Positions 17,949 to 26,601 of a stretch of DNA of 51,075 bases are shown in pieces (the stretch's first letter is position 1; every line of letters starts with the position of its first letter). The notes beneath the pieces are model-generated. The model made no database searches and had not been told where the DNA came from. It worked only from the letters and a program-made list of their open reading frames with translations. Source of the DNA: a virus; IMG/VR virus record IMGVR_UViG_3300010401_000013, positions 1-51,075 of that record. One strand, 5' to 3'. A program made the translations under genes and the position numbers.

Positions 17949-19355
17949 TTAACCGACCGCCGTGCCTTGAACCGTCACATTAGGCTCAGAAGCAAACGGA
18001 CCCTTCGTGCGACGATACAGAATCGGCGTCACCGAACGAAACTCAACTGGCAAGCAACCAAAAGTCGCCTCAGAGATGAGTTGCAAGTTGTGCTTGAACT
18101 GGTTGTTGTCGATGACTTTGCCAGCATCGTCCAACGACAGAACATTGTCAGTCATCAGAACTTCACCGTTCCAGTTCATCGCCCGAAGCTTCTCCGGCTC
18201 ATACTTCTTGGACCAAGGCCCTGGAGGCATTCCAACTTTCAAGCCACGATAACCAACTTCACCGGCAATGAAGCCAATCTCAAACTGTGCGACATTAGGG
18301 TCTTGTTGTGTGCCAGCAGGAAACCCGCGTGAATACAATGGATTAGGAATCGTCTCCTGGAAGTTCGGAGCATTCGGATTCATCTCAATCGTCTCAGGCT
18401 CGGGCCAAGTAATGGCAGGAGTATCATTCGTCGTCTTGATGTTGAACCTCAGAGGGAGAACATCGAACTGAACGGTAACGTCGTCGAACGGAGTTCCATG
18501 AAACTTCTGGCCAACAATGTCCAACTGGATAGGACGATTTTGCCGTAGGTAAGGATCAAACGTCCATTGCCGATAAGCACTCGCACCCATCGACAAGAGA
18601 TACTTGCCATCAGCCAACTTGTCACGCTTCGAGACTTCAGTTCCCTCGAACGGAGGAATCCGCAAGTCGTCAGAAAGGATGTTGCATACACGCTCAGTGT
18701 TAATCAAGTCCAAGGTTCCACCAGTCCCAGATGCTCCACGGTTACCAACACGCAAGGCCATGTTGATCCAGAAAGCGTCGTCTTTCGTTGGTGTCCCCGT
18801 TGCCGTTACATTAGTTCCAGGAAGAGGAATACCAACAGGAGCCTCAACTAGATAAGTTCCTTGAGTGTCGTCGCAGATGTAGATATATCGCGACCAGTAG
18901 AGGAACTGAGTGCGGTAGAAGAGTTCCCGAAACCGCATCACCTGATCATTGATGTCGTTCAGGGTATACTGAACGTGATCGTTGAAGAAGGTGGTAAAGT
19001 CTTGGTAAAAGTTGAATACCGGAGACTTAAACTGATGCCAGCAGACTTGCGCCTGAGTCGTTGTTTCACGCGTGGTGATATAATCAACGAGAGGCGTAAT
19101 CCCAATGACTTTCGGATTCGCAAACTGTCGCAAGTTCGGAGAAGGTTCCTTCCGAACAGATTTCATGATCGGACCCATGTTCTGCTGCCATGGGCGTTCA
19201 TTCACCATGTTCGAATAACACTGCCACATTTTGCCTTTGCGATACTGTTCCTGCGCAAAGTAAAACGGGAGAGAATTGTAGAGTGCTGTGTCCTGCTCTG
19301 ACCAGAGATTCGTAAGAGGATTCTGGTCAATAGAAGGAACTGCTAGAAGTGCCAT
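17949..19355 (-). CDS. Major capsid protein (probable)
   Basis: 468 residues, located directly after the scaffold-like gene in the usual portal-scaffold-capsid order. Mixed alpha/beta with a long helix near 110-150 (FFNDHVQYTLNDINDQVMRF), no signal peptide, no catalytic motif. Its own promoter-like site (19504-19519) and a 150-base structured leader, plus a terminator after the next gene, indicate separately boosted expression, as expected of the capsid. An HK97-type fold is expected but cannot be proven from sequence here. Confidence 0.7.
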   Translation of the reverse strand: MALLAVPSIDQNPLTNLWSEQDTALYNSLPFYFAQEQYRKGKMWQCYSNMVNERPWQQNMGPIMKSVRKEPSPNLRQFANPKVIGITPLVDYITTRETTTQAQVCWHQFKSPVFNFYQDFTTFFNDHVQYTLNDINDQVMRFRELFYRTQFLYWSRYIYICDDTQGTYLVEAPVGIPLPGTNVTATGTPTKDDAFWINMALRVGNRGASGTGGTLDLINTERVCNILSDDLRIPPFEGTEVSKRDKLADGKYLLSMGASAYRQWTFDPYLRQNRPIQLDIVGQKFHGTPFDDVTVQFDVLPLRFNIKTTNDTPAITWPEPETIEMNPNAPNFQETIPNPLYSRGFPAGTQQDPNVAQFEIGFIAGEVGYRGLKVGMPPGPWSKKYEPEKLRAMNWNGEVLMTDNVLSLDDAGKVIDNNQFKHNLQLISEATFGCLPVEFRSVTPILYRRTKGPFASEPNVTVQGTAVG

Positions 19356-19386
19356 AAGTTCCTGAAAAGATTACTGACAGTTAAAT

Positions 19387-19409
19387 TTACACTTTTTCCG
19401 CAAGTGTAA
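19387..19409. other. Leader hairpin of the capsid transcript
   Basis: Perfect 8-bp inverted repeat TTACACTT / AAGTGTAA with a 7-base loop, 32 bases upstream of the capsid ATG. On the minus-strand RNA it would fold in the capsid leader, possibly stabilising the message or acting as a processing site. Two smaller inverted repeats (TCCTT/AAGGA and GGCC/GGCC) lie further upstream at 19430-19462. Confidence 0.6.
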
Positions 19410-19492
19410 GTTAGCGGTTCCTGTAATCCCTCCTTGAAGGATGGCCTGAGAAGACTGGCCGCAAAATAGAAATCCTAGATAACTAAAATGCT

Positions 19493-19529
19493 AAAGCTAC
19501 CTAAGCATCAAGTATGCCAAGGTAGCTTT
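19493..19529. repeat. 10-bp inverted repeat enclosing the capsid promoter-like site
   Basis: AAAGCTACCT (19493-19502) and AGGTAGCTTT (19520-19529) are perfect complements around a 17-base spacer that contains the -24/-12-like element. As RNA it would form a hairpin after the scaffold gene; as DNA it is a dyad operator around the promoter. The 11-mer AAAGCTACCTA recurs at 26441-26451 in the divergent control region. Confidence 0.7.
19504..19519 (-). promoter_or_regulatory. Sigma-54-like promoter for the capsid unit
   Basis: Minus strand TGGCATACTTGATGCT: a -24 TGGCA and a -12 TGCT with the diagnostic GG-N10-GC spacing. Transcription would start near 19493, ~138 bases before the capsid ATG. 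It lies in the only long gap of the virion operon. Confidence 0.55.
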
Positions 19530-19554
19530 GAGCAACTGACTTTGGAGTTGAAAA

Positions 19555-20820
19555 TTACTCTATTTCACCTTTCAACCGCCTAAATGTATCCTCATTGATT
19601 TCAGGCACGACCGACTGTTGCCCATTAGTCGTCCTGCTTGCTCCACTATTCGCTGCTGTCGCTGTTGGTCCTGCTTGTCGAGCATTCTGTTTACTTACCG
19701 CAGCACCATTTTCTTTGTTCCTCAGCAATTTCACCATCTCCAGAGACTCCATCGCCAAGGTTGCCATATGCACGGCAAACGGCCATAGAACATTCTGCTT
19801 GCTGACTCCAATCTTCAACATTTCCGTCTCTACCGCCGACAATTTCTTCTTACCATCGTCCGACTTGTAGATGTCTTTGCAGACAAAATCGATTGCCCGC
19901 TGGACATTCTGTTGAACTTGGGCATTCTGTTGCTTGTGTTGGTTGACGAATCCATCAAGCTTCCCTTGAAGTCCTTGCTTGTGTCCACTAATTGCCGTCA
20001 AGTTTCGCAATAAGGTGATTTCCGCCTCAGGACTCGCTACCTGTTTCGGTCCTTGGACGATTCCACCCTTTCCATCGTCATGCAGGTTTGTCCATTCTTT
20101 CCCGTTCTTAACATTCGTCAATTGCTGAACGTAATGAGCCTCCACTTTCTCAGCGGTTGTCAACTCGTTTGTCAACTGTCCAAATTCTGGGGTTAGTACA
20201 TAAGCATTCTCAGCCTCATAGTAAGATCGTTGTGCCTCCTTGCCGTCAAAAGACTTGACCTTGCCCTCTAATTCGGTTGCTTTCGCCTTAAGTGCCTCAT
20301 GCTCGACTTTCGTCTTCTCATACTCTTTCAACAATGGAGCAACCTTCGAGAAGTCATTGTTATGCAAAGACTTTGCAACCTCCAGCAGGTTTCCCGACAA
20401 TCCTGAATAGTCTCTTGCAGACTGTTTTCCTGTCGTTACTTTAGGTGGCTGAGACTGTTGCTGCTGCCCTTTACTCTTGTCCTCAGGTGTGCCCTCAGGT
20501 GTATCCTCAGACAGGCCGTCGCCAAGGAGTTTCTTCATCCGCTCCAAGCCTGCATCTTCGCTATTTTCCGTTTCTGGATTCTCGTCGAGAGTTGCCTGTC
20601 GCTTAGGGGCTTGGTCAGTGGTTACTGGTGCATTCTCGGTGGTTGTTGTGGTTGCTTCTTGTGATTCCTCCTCACCACCTGTCCCATTCTGCATCTGTGC
20701 GAATGATGTTGCAGAGGTGGACGAGACTGGTGTTGACTTACTTCCACCTGCCGCTCCAAGTAAGGCTAGCGGTCCTGAGGCTGCTGCCGGCGCTGCTTGA
20801 TTACTGTTGTCGTCTGGCAT
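19555..20820 (-). CDS. Scaffolding protein (probable)
   Basis: 421 residues, very hydrophilic. Residues 1-130 are a disordered Ser/Thr/Gln/Glu-rich tail with DTPEGTPED. Residues ~150-200 are a coiled coil (EYEKTKVEHEALKAKATELE). The C-terminal half is helical and ends in a charged segment. This composition and the position between portal and capsid fit a scaffold that shapes the procapsid and then leaves. A 25-base stretch inside it (20481-20505) is exactly repeated, inverted, at 32736-32760. Confidence 0.7.
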   Translation of the reverse strand: MPDDNSNQAAPAAASGPLALLGAAGGSKSTPVSSTSATSFAQMQNGTGGEEESQEATTTTTENAPVTTDQAPKRQATLDENPETENSEDAGLERMKKLLGDGLSEDTPEGTPEDKSKGQQQQSQPPKVTTGKQSARDYSGLSGNLLEVAKSLHNNDFSKVAPLLKEYEKTKVEHEALKAKATELEGKVKSFDGKEAQRSYYEAENAYVLTPEFGQLTNELTTAEKVEAHYVQQLTNVKNGKEWTNLHDDGKGGIVQGPKQVASPEAEITLLRNLTAISGHKQGLQGKLDGFVNQHKQQNAQVQQNVQRAIDFVCKDIYKSDDGKKKLSAVETEMLKIGVSKQNVLWPFAVHMATLAMESLEMVKLLRNKENGAAVSKQNARQAGPTATAANSGASRTTNGQQSVVPEINEDTFRRLKGEIE

Positions 20821-20823
20821 AAG

Positions 20824-21120
20824 TTACTGACTTTCGATTAGGTCTGAGGTTCCTGTTTTGATTTGTTTGATACACTCCTCTAAGGTTGCTGCTACCGTCA
20901 CTGCACGCAACAATGCTAAATGCTCATGCTGTCGCTTGGAGATTTCAACCATCCGTTTCTGCTTTGTCACCAATATGCTTTCTAGTTCCCGCAACAACGC
21001 CTGACAACCTTCCTGTGCTAGAAACTGCTTACGCAGAAGGTTGCGGACTTCCTGAGGTTGGGACGTTAGTGGACTGGTTAGATGCTGGACTTGCTCCAGA
21101 GTTGGATTGCTGTTGACCAT
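20824..21120 (-). CDS. Small helical protein overlapping the portal gene end
   Basis: 98 residues, mostly helical with a Lys/Arg/Glu pattern (LVTKQKRMVEISKRQHEHLA). Its first ~30 codons overlap the end of the portal gene in another frame, and its stop is 3 bases before the scaffold ATG. Family not recognised; an assembly accessory role is inferred from position. A shorter start inside the overlap cannot be excluded. Confidence 0.5.
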   Translation of the reverse strand: MVNSNPTLEQVQHLTSPLTSQPQEVRNLLRKQFLAQEGCQALLRELESILVTKQKRMVEISKRQHEHLALLRAVTVAATLEECIKQIKTGTSDLIESQ

Positions 21121-22930
21121 TTTGTTGATTAGGTTGTGGTTGAACTCCTGCTAGCTGTTGGGCTGCCTGTATCATCTGTTGCACTTGTTGCACTTTGTCA
21201 GGCATGATCTTGGCAATATCAGGGAGCATCGCCTGAACAACTTGTGACAGTGCAAGCAAGGTATTCTTCATCATGTCACCCTGTTGCAACAATAGCGCAA
21301 AATCTTTGCCGTCCTCTGGCAACAGGAGTTCCAGAAACTTCTGCAAGTATGACGAGACGATTGTTGTTCCCTGTATCATTGGCCATGCATTTGCCATTTT
21401 CGTCAAGCGATCCTGACGCTTGATGACATCGGAGTCGCCTGCTGCAAGGACTCGATAATGCTGGGCAAGGACCATTTGGTCATTATCAATTAACAACTCT
21501 GGCTCTGTCTTGCCCGGAAGTGTTGTCATCACCTTCTTGCCAACCAGATAGATTATATTCTGCTGCGCCAAGTTTTTTGCAATCTTGAAGATAAACGTAT
21601 ATGCTTGGTGGATGAAGTTGCTATACATCGATATGCTGATACCGTTCAACGACTGCGTATCCTCCACACTAGCATCTACTTCTGCTGCCGTTGGTCTTGT
21701 CCTTCCCGTTTTTGACTGCAAGGCTGCCGTTGCCTGTCCTGCATCTTGCATCTGATTGGTCCTGCGCAATTGCAAGAACCTCATGAAGTTGGGGTCAGAG
21801 GGCGGAAGATTAAAGAATCCAATCTTCTTGTTGTAAACTAATCCTGTCCTGATTTTAACAGAGGTCTCCTTCAATGCCGATCCCTGCGATTCTGGGTCGT
21901 CAAGGTATGCATAGACACCGGACCCACGCACGAAGTTATTGGCTAACGCTGACATTCCTGTCGTCTGAAGTTCTTGCTCAAACTCCTGCAAGAAGACAAT
22001 TCCACGCGACAATCCCAATTCCTGTTGTGAGGTCTGGTAATATTGATATGCGAAGTAGGGTAATTCTATCAGACCTACAGGTTGCCACTGTTCTTGCTGT
22101 GGAACTGGCGGAACTCCAGGTAGGGGTAGTTGTTGTGCTGCCTGTTGTGCCTGTCCAAACTGTGGATTTGGAATCTTGAATCCTAATTCCACCCGTTGAG
22201 GTTCACGCAACCACTTCTTAGCATCTCCATCTTTCGAATACCACAGGCTGTAGATCTGATTACCGTCGTCGCTATTCTTGTAGGTTACTTTATAGACAAT
22301 GAACAGGAAAGTCAGAAAATCCTGCTGTTCTTCACGACTTTTCACTAAAGCATCCACAACTTCCTGTGAAAATCCAAACTCTACCACCTTTTCTTGCAAC
22401 TGATCGGCGGTATATCGATAGATGCGAATAACACAAGAATTGTCATCCATCTTGATTGCTCGACGGTTGTAGATGAAATCTAGGGGCGAAACAAACTCAA
22501 GTGCAAGCTTCAGAGGTTTCGTCTCATCGTAGACAACTTCTGCAAATGCAATTCCGTGTGACAATCCTGCGTCGATGATCTTATAATGTTCTGTCAACCA
22601 TCCATTATATTTGCATCCTGTGTTGAATGCTGTTTCCAAAACCGCAGGATCATCGTCGGGAAAGTGGACGTTATCGAGTTTTACCAAGCGTGGACCAGAA
22701 AGATAGCTCAGAAATGCCGGAAGTTCTCGACGAATGGTGCTATCGATCACCCTGTCGGGAATCAACGTCTCGTCACTCAACAACCGACCATTCACTCGCT
22801 CTTCCTCCACACTAACATCCACAAACCTGGTGTCGTTCTCGCTTCGATAGACAGGTTCCACCTGTGTTATGAAATCAGAAATCATCTGCGAGAACTTCTT
22901 GGAGGACTTGTCGTAATCGAAAAGCTTCAT
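21029..22930 (-). CDS. Portal protein
   Basis: 633 residues from ATG 22930; an upstream in-frame GTG at 22957 would overlap the terminase gene by 22 bases and is less likely. It follows the large terminase and precedes the scaffold, the classical portal slot. It shows the long alpha/beta body of T7/P22-sized portals, with a segment LEFVSPLDFIYNRRAIKMDD typical of head-tail connectors, and a disordered Gln/Asn/Ser-rich C-terminus. It would form the dodecameric ring through which DNA enters and leaves the head. Confidence 0.75.
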   Translation of the reverse strand: MKLFDYDKSSKKFSQMISDFITQVEPVYRSENDTRFVDVSVEEERVNGRLLSDETLIPDRVIDSTIRRELPAFLSYLSGPRLVKLDNVHFPDDDPAVLETAFNTGCKYNGWLTEHYKIIDAGLSHGIAFAEVVYDETKPLKLALEFVSPLDFIYNRRAIKMDDNSCVIRIYRYTADQLQEKVVEFGFSQEVVDALVKSREEQQDFLTFLFIVYKVTYKNSDDGNQIYSLWYSKDGDAKKWLREPQRVELGFKIPNPQFGQAQQAAQQLPLPGVPPVPQQEQWQPVGLIELPYFAYQYYQTSQQELGLSRGIVFLQEFEQELQTTGMSALANNFVRGSGVYAYLDDPESQGSALKETSVKIRTGLVYNKKIGFFNLPPSDPNFMRFLQLRRTNQMQDAGQATAALQSKTGRTRPTAAEVDASVEDTQSLNGISISMYSNFIHQAYTFIFKIAKNLAQQNIIYLVGKKVMTTLPGKTEPELLIDNDQMVLAQHYRVLAAGDSDVIKRQDRLTKMANAWPMIQGTTIVSSYLQKFLELLLPEDGKDFALLLQQGDMMKNTLLALSQVVQAMLPDIAKIMPDKVQQVQQMIQAAQQLAGVQPQPNQQNGQQQSNSGASPASNQSTNVPTSGSPQPSA

Positions 22931-22935
22931 GGCTG

Positions 22936-24606
22936 TTAATTCTTCAATTGCTTCCACCTGTTACGTGTGGAGGAGTTAGATCGTGAGTTGATTAATGTTC
23001 CGAGATTCAAATAGCAGAGTTGCTCTTGCTTATGCGTGGATTGGGAAGACTTCAAGTATCGCGACCAAGCTTCTTGCGTGTCACGTTCTTGCGTGGATAC
23101 ATGGGTATCTACCACTTCTGCCGTTCCCACAAAAGCATCCGGCTTCACATTCGCATACGCGAGAACATAGGCATCCGCGCGGTCTGGTGATCCATGCCCG
23201 CGTAATTTTGCATCAATCTTTGACTCCAAACTCATGACGCCTGCGTCTGACGGCTTGTTGAAATACCTGTTGCTCAACTGGTCTTTCAACGTCTCGTCAT
23301 GCTTGGGGATGATTAAGGTTCTGTGTTGTAGATGCAACTTGACGTTGTAGTATAATTCTATTCCGCGGTTCCTGAACCTTGCTGGATTAGCTGCTTTAGA
23401 CTCATTCCGCAACCTTCTAATTGGCCACCCTCTATCTGCAAGCATGGTAATCAGTGCTCGTCCTAATCCACCCTCATCACCGTTCACATTATCGGGCACA
23501 AGACCTTTTGCCCGCCACTTATCAAGAAACGCCGCAAGCCTATTGACTACGTAGTTTGCGTCCTTGTTCCTGAAGAACTCTACGTCAACTACCATGTTGC
23601 CATCTATGATGTATCCTCCGCATTCATCTCCACCAATCGACAGGGAGAAGTCAATTCCTGCACGTAAGATTCCCTCACCTTCTCGCTTGTGTGCTGGTGG
23701 ATGTAGGATCAAGTCGTCAATTAACGCCCTACTGATTACTGTCGTTTCCTCCTGTGAGGTGAACTCACTCCAGAATTGGCTACGCAATATTGCATCTCCT
23801 GCACCGTAATATCCTTGATCGGCTTCTGCTTTCTCTCGTGAGATGTGGGGACATTCATCTATGGTCACCTTGCGAAATGAATACTTCCACGCTTGTCGTG
23901 GTTGTCGCATCTCTATCGCATCTCGATAGTGTTTGTAGAAATCTCCACCTGTGGAACCTGCTGACGACACTTCTATCCAGTAGTTGTAGGTGCATCGATT
24001 CAGTCCCCGGAAGTTGCCTGTTGGGATGCCCTTGGCTTCGTTCAAGACGATTGCACAGTCTCGTCCTGGGGAGTCGTCAAACGGATGGTAACCTTCCGCT
24101 TTATTTGCCTCGTCTGTCACGAACATGTAAATCTCGCTGCCTGTCAAGGTGCAGATAATATGCTGCTTTCGTATGCGGAAGAACTCGCCACCCATGTTCT
24201 TGTTGATGCATTCGCATAGCCTTACGATTCCTGGTTCAGTCTGGGTATTCAGCTGCTTGAAGGAACCTGACGTGATGATGCATCGACTACGGATTTTGCA
24301 ACAGGCGAACCATACAGCGAATAAAGCGATGCAATAGGCATCCTTGCCTGAGCCATTTGCTGCAAGTAACAAGAACTTGCACGGGTCCTCAATGCTAAAC
24401 GGCTGCTCACAGATAAACGTGGAGATTTCCTTCTGCCAGTCGTAGAGGTCTTTCTTATGAGTAGCCAATTCCGGCAATGCCCAAATGCCCAATTCTGCAT
24501 AGCTGGTGAACGCCAGTGGTGCATACTGGTTGCCTATCTCACCAAGAATCTCTCGATACTCGTCGTTCGAGAATTCTGTGGTAGTTGTTGTGTAGTCGGC
24601 GAGCAC
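22936..24606 (-). CDS. terL: Terminase large subunit
   Basis: 556 residues. ATPase domain: Walker A LAANGSGKDA at ~81-90, Walker B-like CAIVLNEA at ~184-191. Nuclease domain: acidic strand AGIDFSLSIGGDECGG (~305-320), NVNGDEGGLG (~360) and the C-terminal SPDRADAYVLAYAN (~490), matching the RNase H-like metal-binding acids of terminases. It pumps DNA into the procapsid and cuts it. The GTG start at 24606 abuts the stop of the upstream gene. Length matches the family. Confidence 0.9.
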   Translation of the reverse strand: MLADYTTTTTEFSNDEYREILGEIGNQYAPLAFTSYAELGIWALPELATHKKDLYDWQKEISTFICEQPFSIEDPCKFLLLAANGSGKDAYCIALFAVWFACCKIRSRCIITSGSFKQLNTQTEPGIVRLCECINKNMGGEFFRIRKQHIICTLTGSEIYMFVTDEANKAEGYHPFDDSPGRDCAIVLNEAKGIPTGNFRGLNRCTYNYWIEVSSAGSTGGDFYKHYRDAIEMRQPRQAWKYSFRKVTIDECPHISREKAEADQGYYGAGDAILRSQFWSEFTSQEETTVISRALIDDLILHPPAHKREGEGILRAGIDFSLSIGGDECGGYIIDGNMVVDVEFFRNKDANYVVNRLAAFLDKWRAKGLVPDNVNGDEGGLGRALITMLADRGWPIRRLRNESKAANPARFRNRGIELYYNVKLHLQHRTLIIPKHDETLKDQLSNRYFNKPSDAGVMSLESKIDAKLRGHGSPDRADAYVLAYANVKPDAFVGTAEVVDTHVSTQERDTQEAWSRYLKSSQSTHKQEQLCYLNLGTLINSRSNSSTRNRWKQLKN

Positions 24607-24882
24607 TTAATTATTCGTCCAGAAGGATAGTGTCTGGTTGGTCAAGAGATGGTCGTGATAGGCATTAGTCAACTGCTGCCAGTATTTCTCTGGAATCAGT
24701 GGAATTAACGTGTGCTCCCATTTCAATGCCAGTTGATTCGTTAGTTTTAACATTTCTCCCGGCTTCACATACACTATCGTAAGATTCTTTGACTCTGTCC
24801 AAGTGATGTCACTGCTCTTGGTTGCTGCTGCAATTGTTGACCCAAGAATTAGACTGGCTACCAGTAATTTTGTTTTATTCAT
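24607..24882 (-). CDS. Small exported protein with signal peptide
   Basis: 91 residues from ATG 24882. Residues 1-21 (NKTKLLVASLILGSTIAAA) are a Sec signal peptide; the mature ~70 residues are soluble with many Asn/Trp/Tyr. Its stop touches the terminase GTG. An upstream in-frame start at 24960 would put 26 charged residues before the signal and lies inside an inverted repeat, so it is disfavoured. Function unknown; a periplasmic role during infection or lysis is plausible. Confidence 0.5.
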   Translation of the reverse strand: MNKTKLLVASLILGSTIAAATKSSDITWTESKNLTIVYVKPGEMLKLTNQLALKWEHTLIPLIPEKYWQQLTNAYHDHLLTNQTLSFWTNN

Positions 24883-24905
24883 ATTGTCGTTAGCACGAGA
24901 GAAAA

Positions 24906-24993
24906 CCAACTCAGTTTGTTTCTCGAAGTGTGTGTTCATGGATGACTCTCTCACAAGCATCCGTCCTCAAGGTCCCTCCTTCAACTGAGTTGG
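24906..24993. repeat. Long-range 11-bp inverted repeat upstream of the exported protein
   Basis: CCAACTCAGTT (24906-24916) and AACTGAGTTGG (24983-24993) are perfect complements, with an inner GGATG/CATCC pair in the loop. On the minus-strand RNA this would fold into a two-stage hairpin between the membrane-protein gene and the signal-peptide gene, followed by a short T-rich run. Possible attenuator or processing site. Confidence 0.55.
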
Positions 24994-25000
24994 TTTAAAA

Positions 25001-25177
25001 TCAAGGCAGGTAACCCTTCACAGCCCACGCAAACATGGTGGTTGTCGCTAACCACAATGGCGCATAAATCCAGATTGGCCACCGGGGTTTGTCATGCTCA
25101 ACCAAGTCTGCTGAAATGATGAATAGCATGCCTGTCACGAAAGTTTCGCAACCTAAACAGAAGCAGAATGTCAACAT
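25001..25177 (-). CDS. Two-helix membrane micro-protein
   Basis: 58 residues from ATG 25177, which follows the TGA of the upstream 43-residue gene by one base. Two hydrophobic helices (LTFCFCLGCETFVTGMLFII and IWIYAPLWLATTTMFAWAV) flank a charged loop. A longer frame from a TTG at 25258 would overlap the upstream gene. Role unknown; could be holin-like or an exclusion protein. Confidence 0.5.
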   Translation of the reverse strand: MLTFCFCLGCETFVTGMLFIISADLVEHDKPRWPIWIYAPLWLATTTMFAWAVKGYLP

Positions 25178-25178
25178 A

Positions 25179-25310
25179 TCAATATCCCATCCATTTAAGT
25201 ATCTTCCAAATGAGAGTTCCCACAAGACCAACAATCCCAATGCAGCACAATACTGCAACCAAGAATGTCCAGAGCTTTGCTCCTTGATAGATGTCGTGTT
25301 GGGTGGGCAT
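25179..25310 (-). CDS. 43-residue single-helix membrane protein
   Basis: Starts at ATG 25310, 4 bases after the terminase small subunit stop, and ends one base before the next ATG. A membrane helix at ~14-34 (WTFLVAVLCCIGIVGLVGTL) is followed by a Lys/Trp anchor. Tight spacing on both sides supports translation. Function unknown. Confidence 0.5.
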   Translation of the reverse strand: MPTQHDIYQGAKLWTFLVAVLCCIGIVGLVGTLIWKILKWMGY

Positions 25311-25314
25311 AATG

Positions 25315-25974
25315 TTATTCAATCACCGAAGCTTCCTCAATGATGGTTACCGGAGTCTCAATCACAGCACCAACTTCATTCACGGTCTTAATGACGTTCG
25401 GGTTGTTCTGGTCCAAACTTCCAGGTCCGATTCCTCGTGCTCGTCGGATGGCCTCATTTAACTTCAGAACACTAATTTGCATGAATTCCCGGGCAGGGTC
25501 GTTATAGGAGTTCCCGGCTTGTGAGTAGTTGTTCCGCTTGTCTTTAATCAAGACGTTCGATGCTTTGATTCGGACATGCTCGTCTGGGCTGCTCAATGCC
25601 AATTCCAACAATCCCCGACAAACCATCCTATATTCCTCGTCGGTGATTGCCGATTGCAAGGGAACACCATCCGCTTTACGGATGTCCACTTCATATCCTG
25701 TTGCTCGTCGACTACTACCGCTATCCCCATTGAATGATGGCCCACCATTCCCATTCGCTGCCACTGCTCTTTGCCGTGAAGCATCTTGTGCCAGCCGTTC
25801 TGCCTTCGCCATAAGTTCTGCTTTCACAGCTTCACGATACTTTGCACTGTTGTCATTCAGCAATTTTTTAACAACACCCGTATCCAGCTTCAACTCCGTG
25901 GCGATGCGATCTATGGTGAGCCCGGTCTGCTCATACATAGTCTTCGCCAACATTGTTGCTAGTTGGGTGTTCAT
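25315..25974 (-). CDS. Terminase small subunit-like DNA-binding protein
   Basis: 219 residues. Residues ~15-45 form a helix-turn-helix (GLTIDRIATELKLDTGVVKK), followed by a Lys/Arg/Ala helix and a Gly/Ser linker, then a mixed C-terminal half. Small terminase subunits have this N-terminal HTH and recognise the packaging site. The large subunit lies three small genes downstream. GGAG sits 10 bases before the ATG. Confidence 0.6.
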   Translation of the reverse strand: MNTQLATMLAKTMYEQTGLTIDRIATELKLDTGVVKKLLNDNSAKYREAVKAELMAKAERLAQDASRQRAVAANGNGGPSFNGDSGSSRRATGYEVDIRKADGVPLQSAITDEEYRMVCRGLLELALSSPDEHVRIKASNVLIKDKRNNYSQAGNSYNDPAREFMQISVLKLNEAIRRARGIGPGSLDQNNPNVIKTVNEVGAVIETPVTIIEEASVIE

Positions 25975-25978
25975 CTTA

Positions 25979-26242
25979 TTATGCCTCCGCTCCTGTCCAC
26001 TGCTTAACGTCTTCCACCTTCAACCCCACCGGTTTTACCACACTTACCGCTCCCGCCAAGTCACCCAGGCCGTTGCTCTTCTTCATTATTCTATCCACCT
26101 GTTTCTCTGTTTCCCTCTCACACTCTTTTACCACTTCCACTATTTCAGGCCTCTCCCAAAACTCGTCCATCGCCCGCCTAACAATCTCCCTGCTCGCTTC
26201 TACCACCATCCCACAAATTTCTTTCTCTCCAGTTGTCAACAT
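25979..26242 (-). CDS. First gene of the late operon, unknown helical protein
   Basis: 87 residues from ATG 26242 (an in-frame GTG at 26248 and an internal ATG at 26209 are alternatives). Charged amphipathic helices (SREIVRRAMDEFWERPEIVE and a Glu/Lys coiled segment). Directly downstream of the best sigma-54-like site (26254-26269): the predicted start near 26243 would make the ATG at 26242 leaderless, or favour the internal start. Family not recognised. Confidence 0.45.
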   Translation of the reverse strand: MLTTGEKEICGMVVEASREIVRRAMDEFWERPEIVEVVKECERETEKQVDRIMKKSNGLGDLAGAVSVVKPVGLKVEDVKQWTGAEA

Positions 26243-26253
26243 GCTCACATCTG

Positions 26254-26269
26254 AGCAATATCCCTGCCA
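26254..26269 (-). promoter_or_regulatory. Sigma-54-like promoter of the virion operon
   Basis: Minus strand TGGCAGGGATATTGCT: -24 TGGCA and -12 TTGCT with GG-N10-GC spacing, the closest match in the window to the TGGCAC-N5-TTGC consensus. It is the first promoter-like site before the 26-kb leftward operon. Confidence 0.6.
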
Positions 26270-26574
26270 GTGTTAATGGAGTTTAGTGATCTTATCATTT
26301 TAGGTTTCTTGGGGGTGTAAAATTTGTGAGTGGTTCATAGTAAGAGGTTTTCGAAAATTTCGATTCGCTTTCGCTACTCAGTATATACTCAGTCTATATT
26401 GTGATAGTGTCTACGTTAACGATAACGGACCGGTAACGATAAAGCTACCTATGGGATACCAATGCGTCAAATTTTCACGCATAAGGCGTGAGATTCACGC
26501 GTGCAAGATGCAATGGACCACTACAGGTTGTAGTATGGTGAAGTAGGTATACCACATATAGACATTGGCACGGG

Positions 26575-26590
26575 TGGAGCGCAGGTTGCT
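26575..26590 (+). promoter_or_regulatory. Sigma-54-like promoter of the rightward leader
   Basis: TGGAGCGCAGGTTGCT keeps TGG, TTGCT and GG-N10-GC but departs from TGGCA. Predicted transcription start is near 26601, the first base before the large hairpin at 26602-26684. Weaker match than the other sites. Confidence 0.35.
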
Positions 26591-26601
26591 ATGTTAGGTC
26601 A

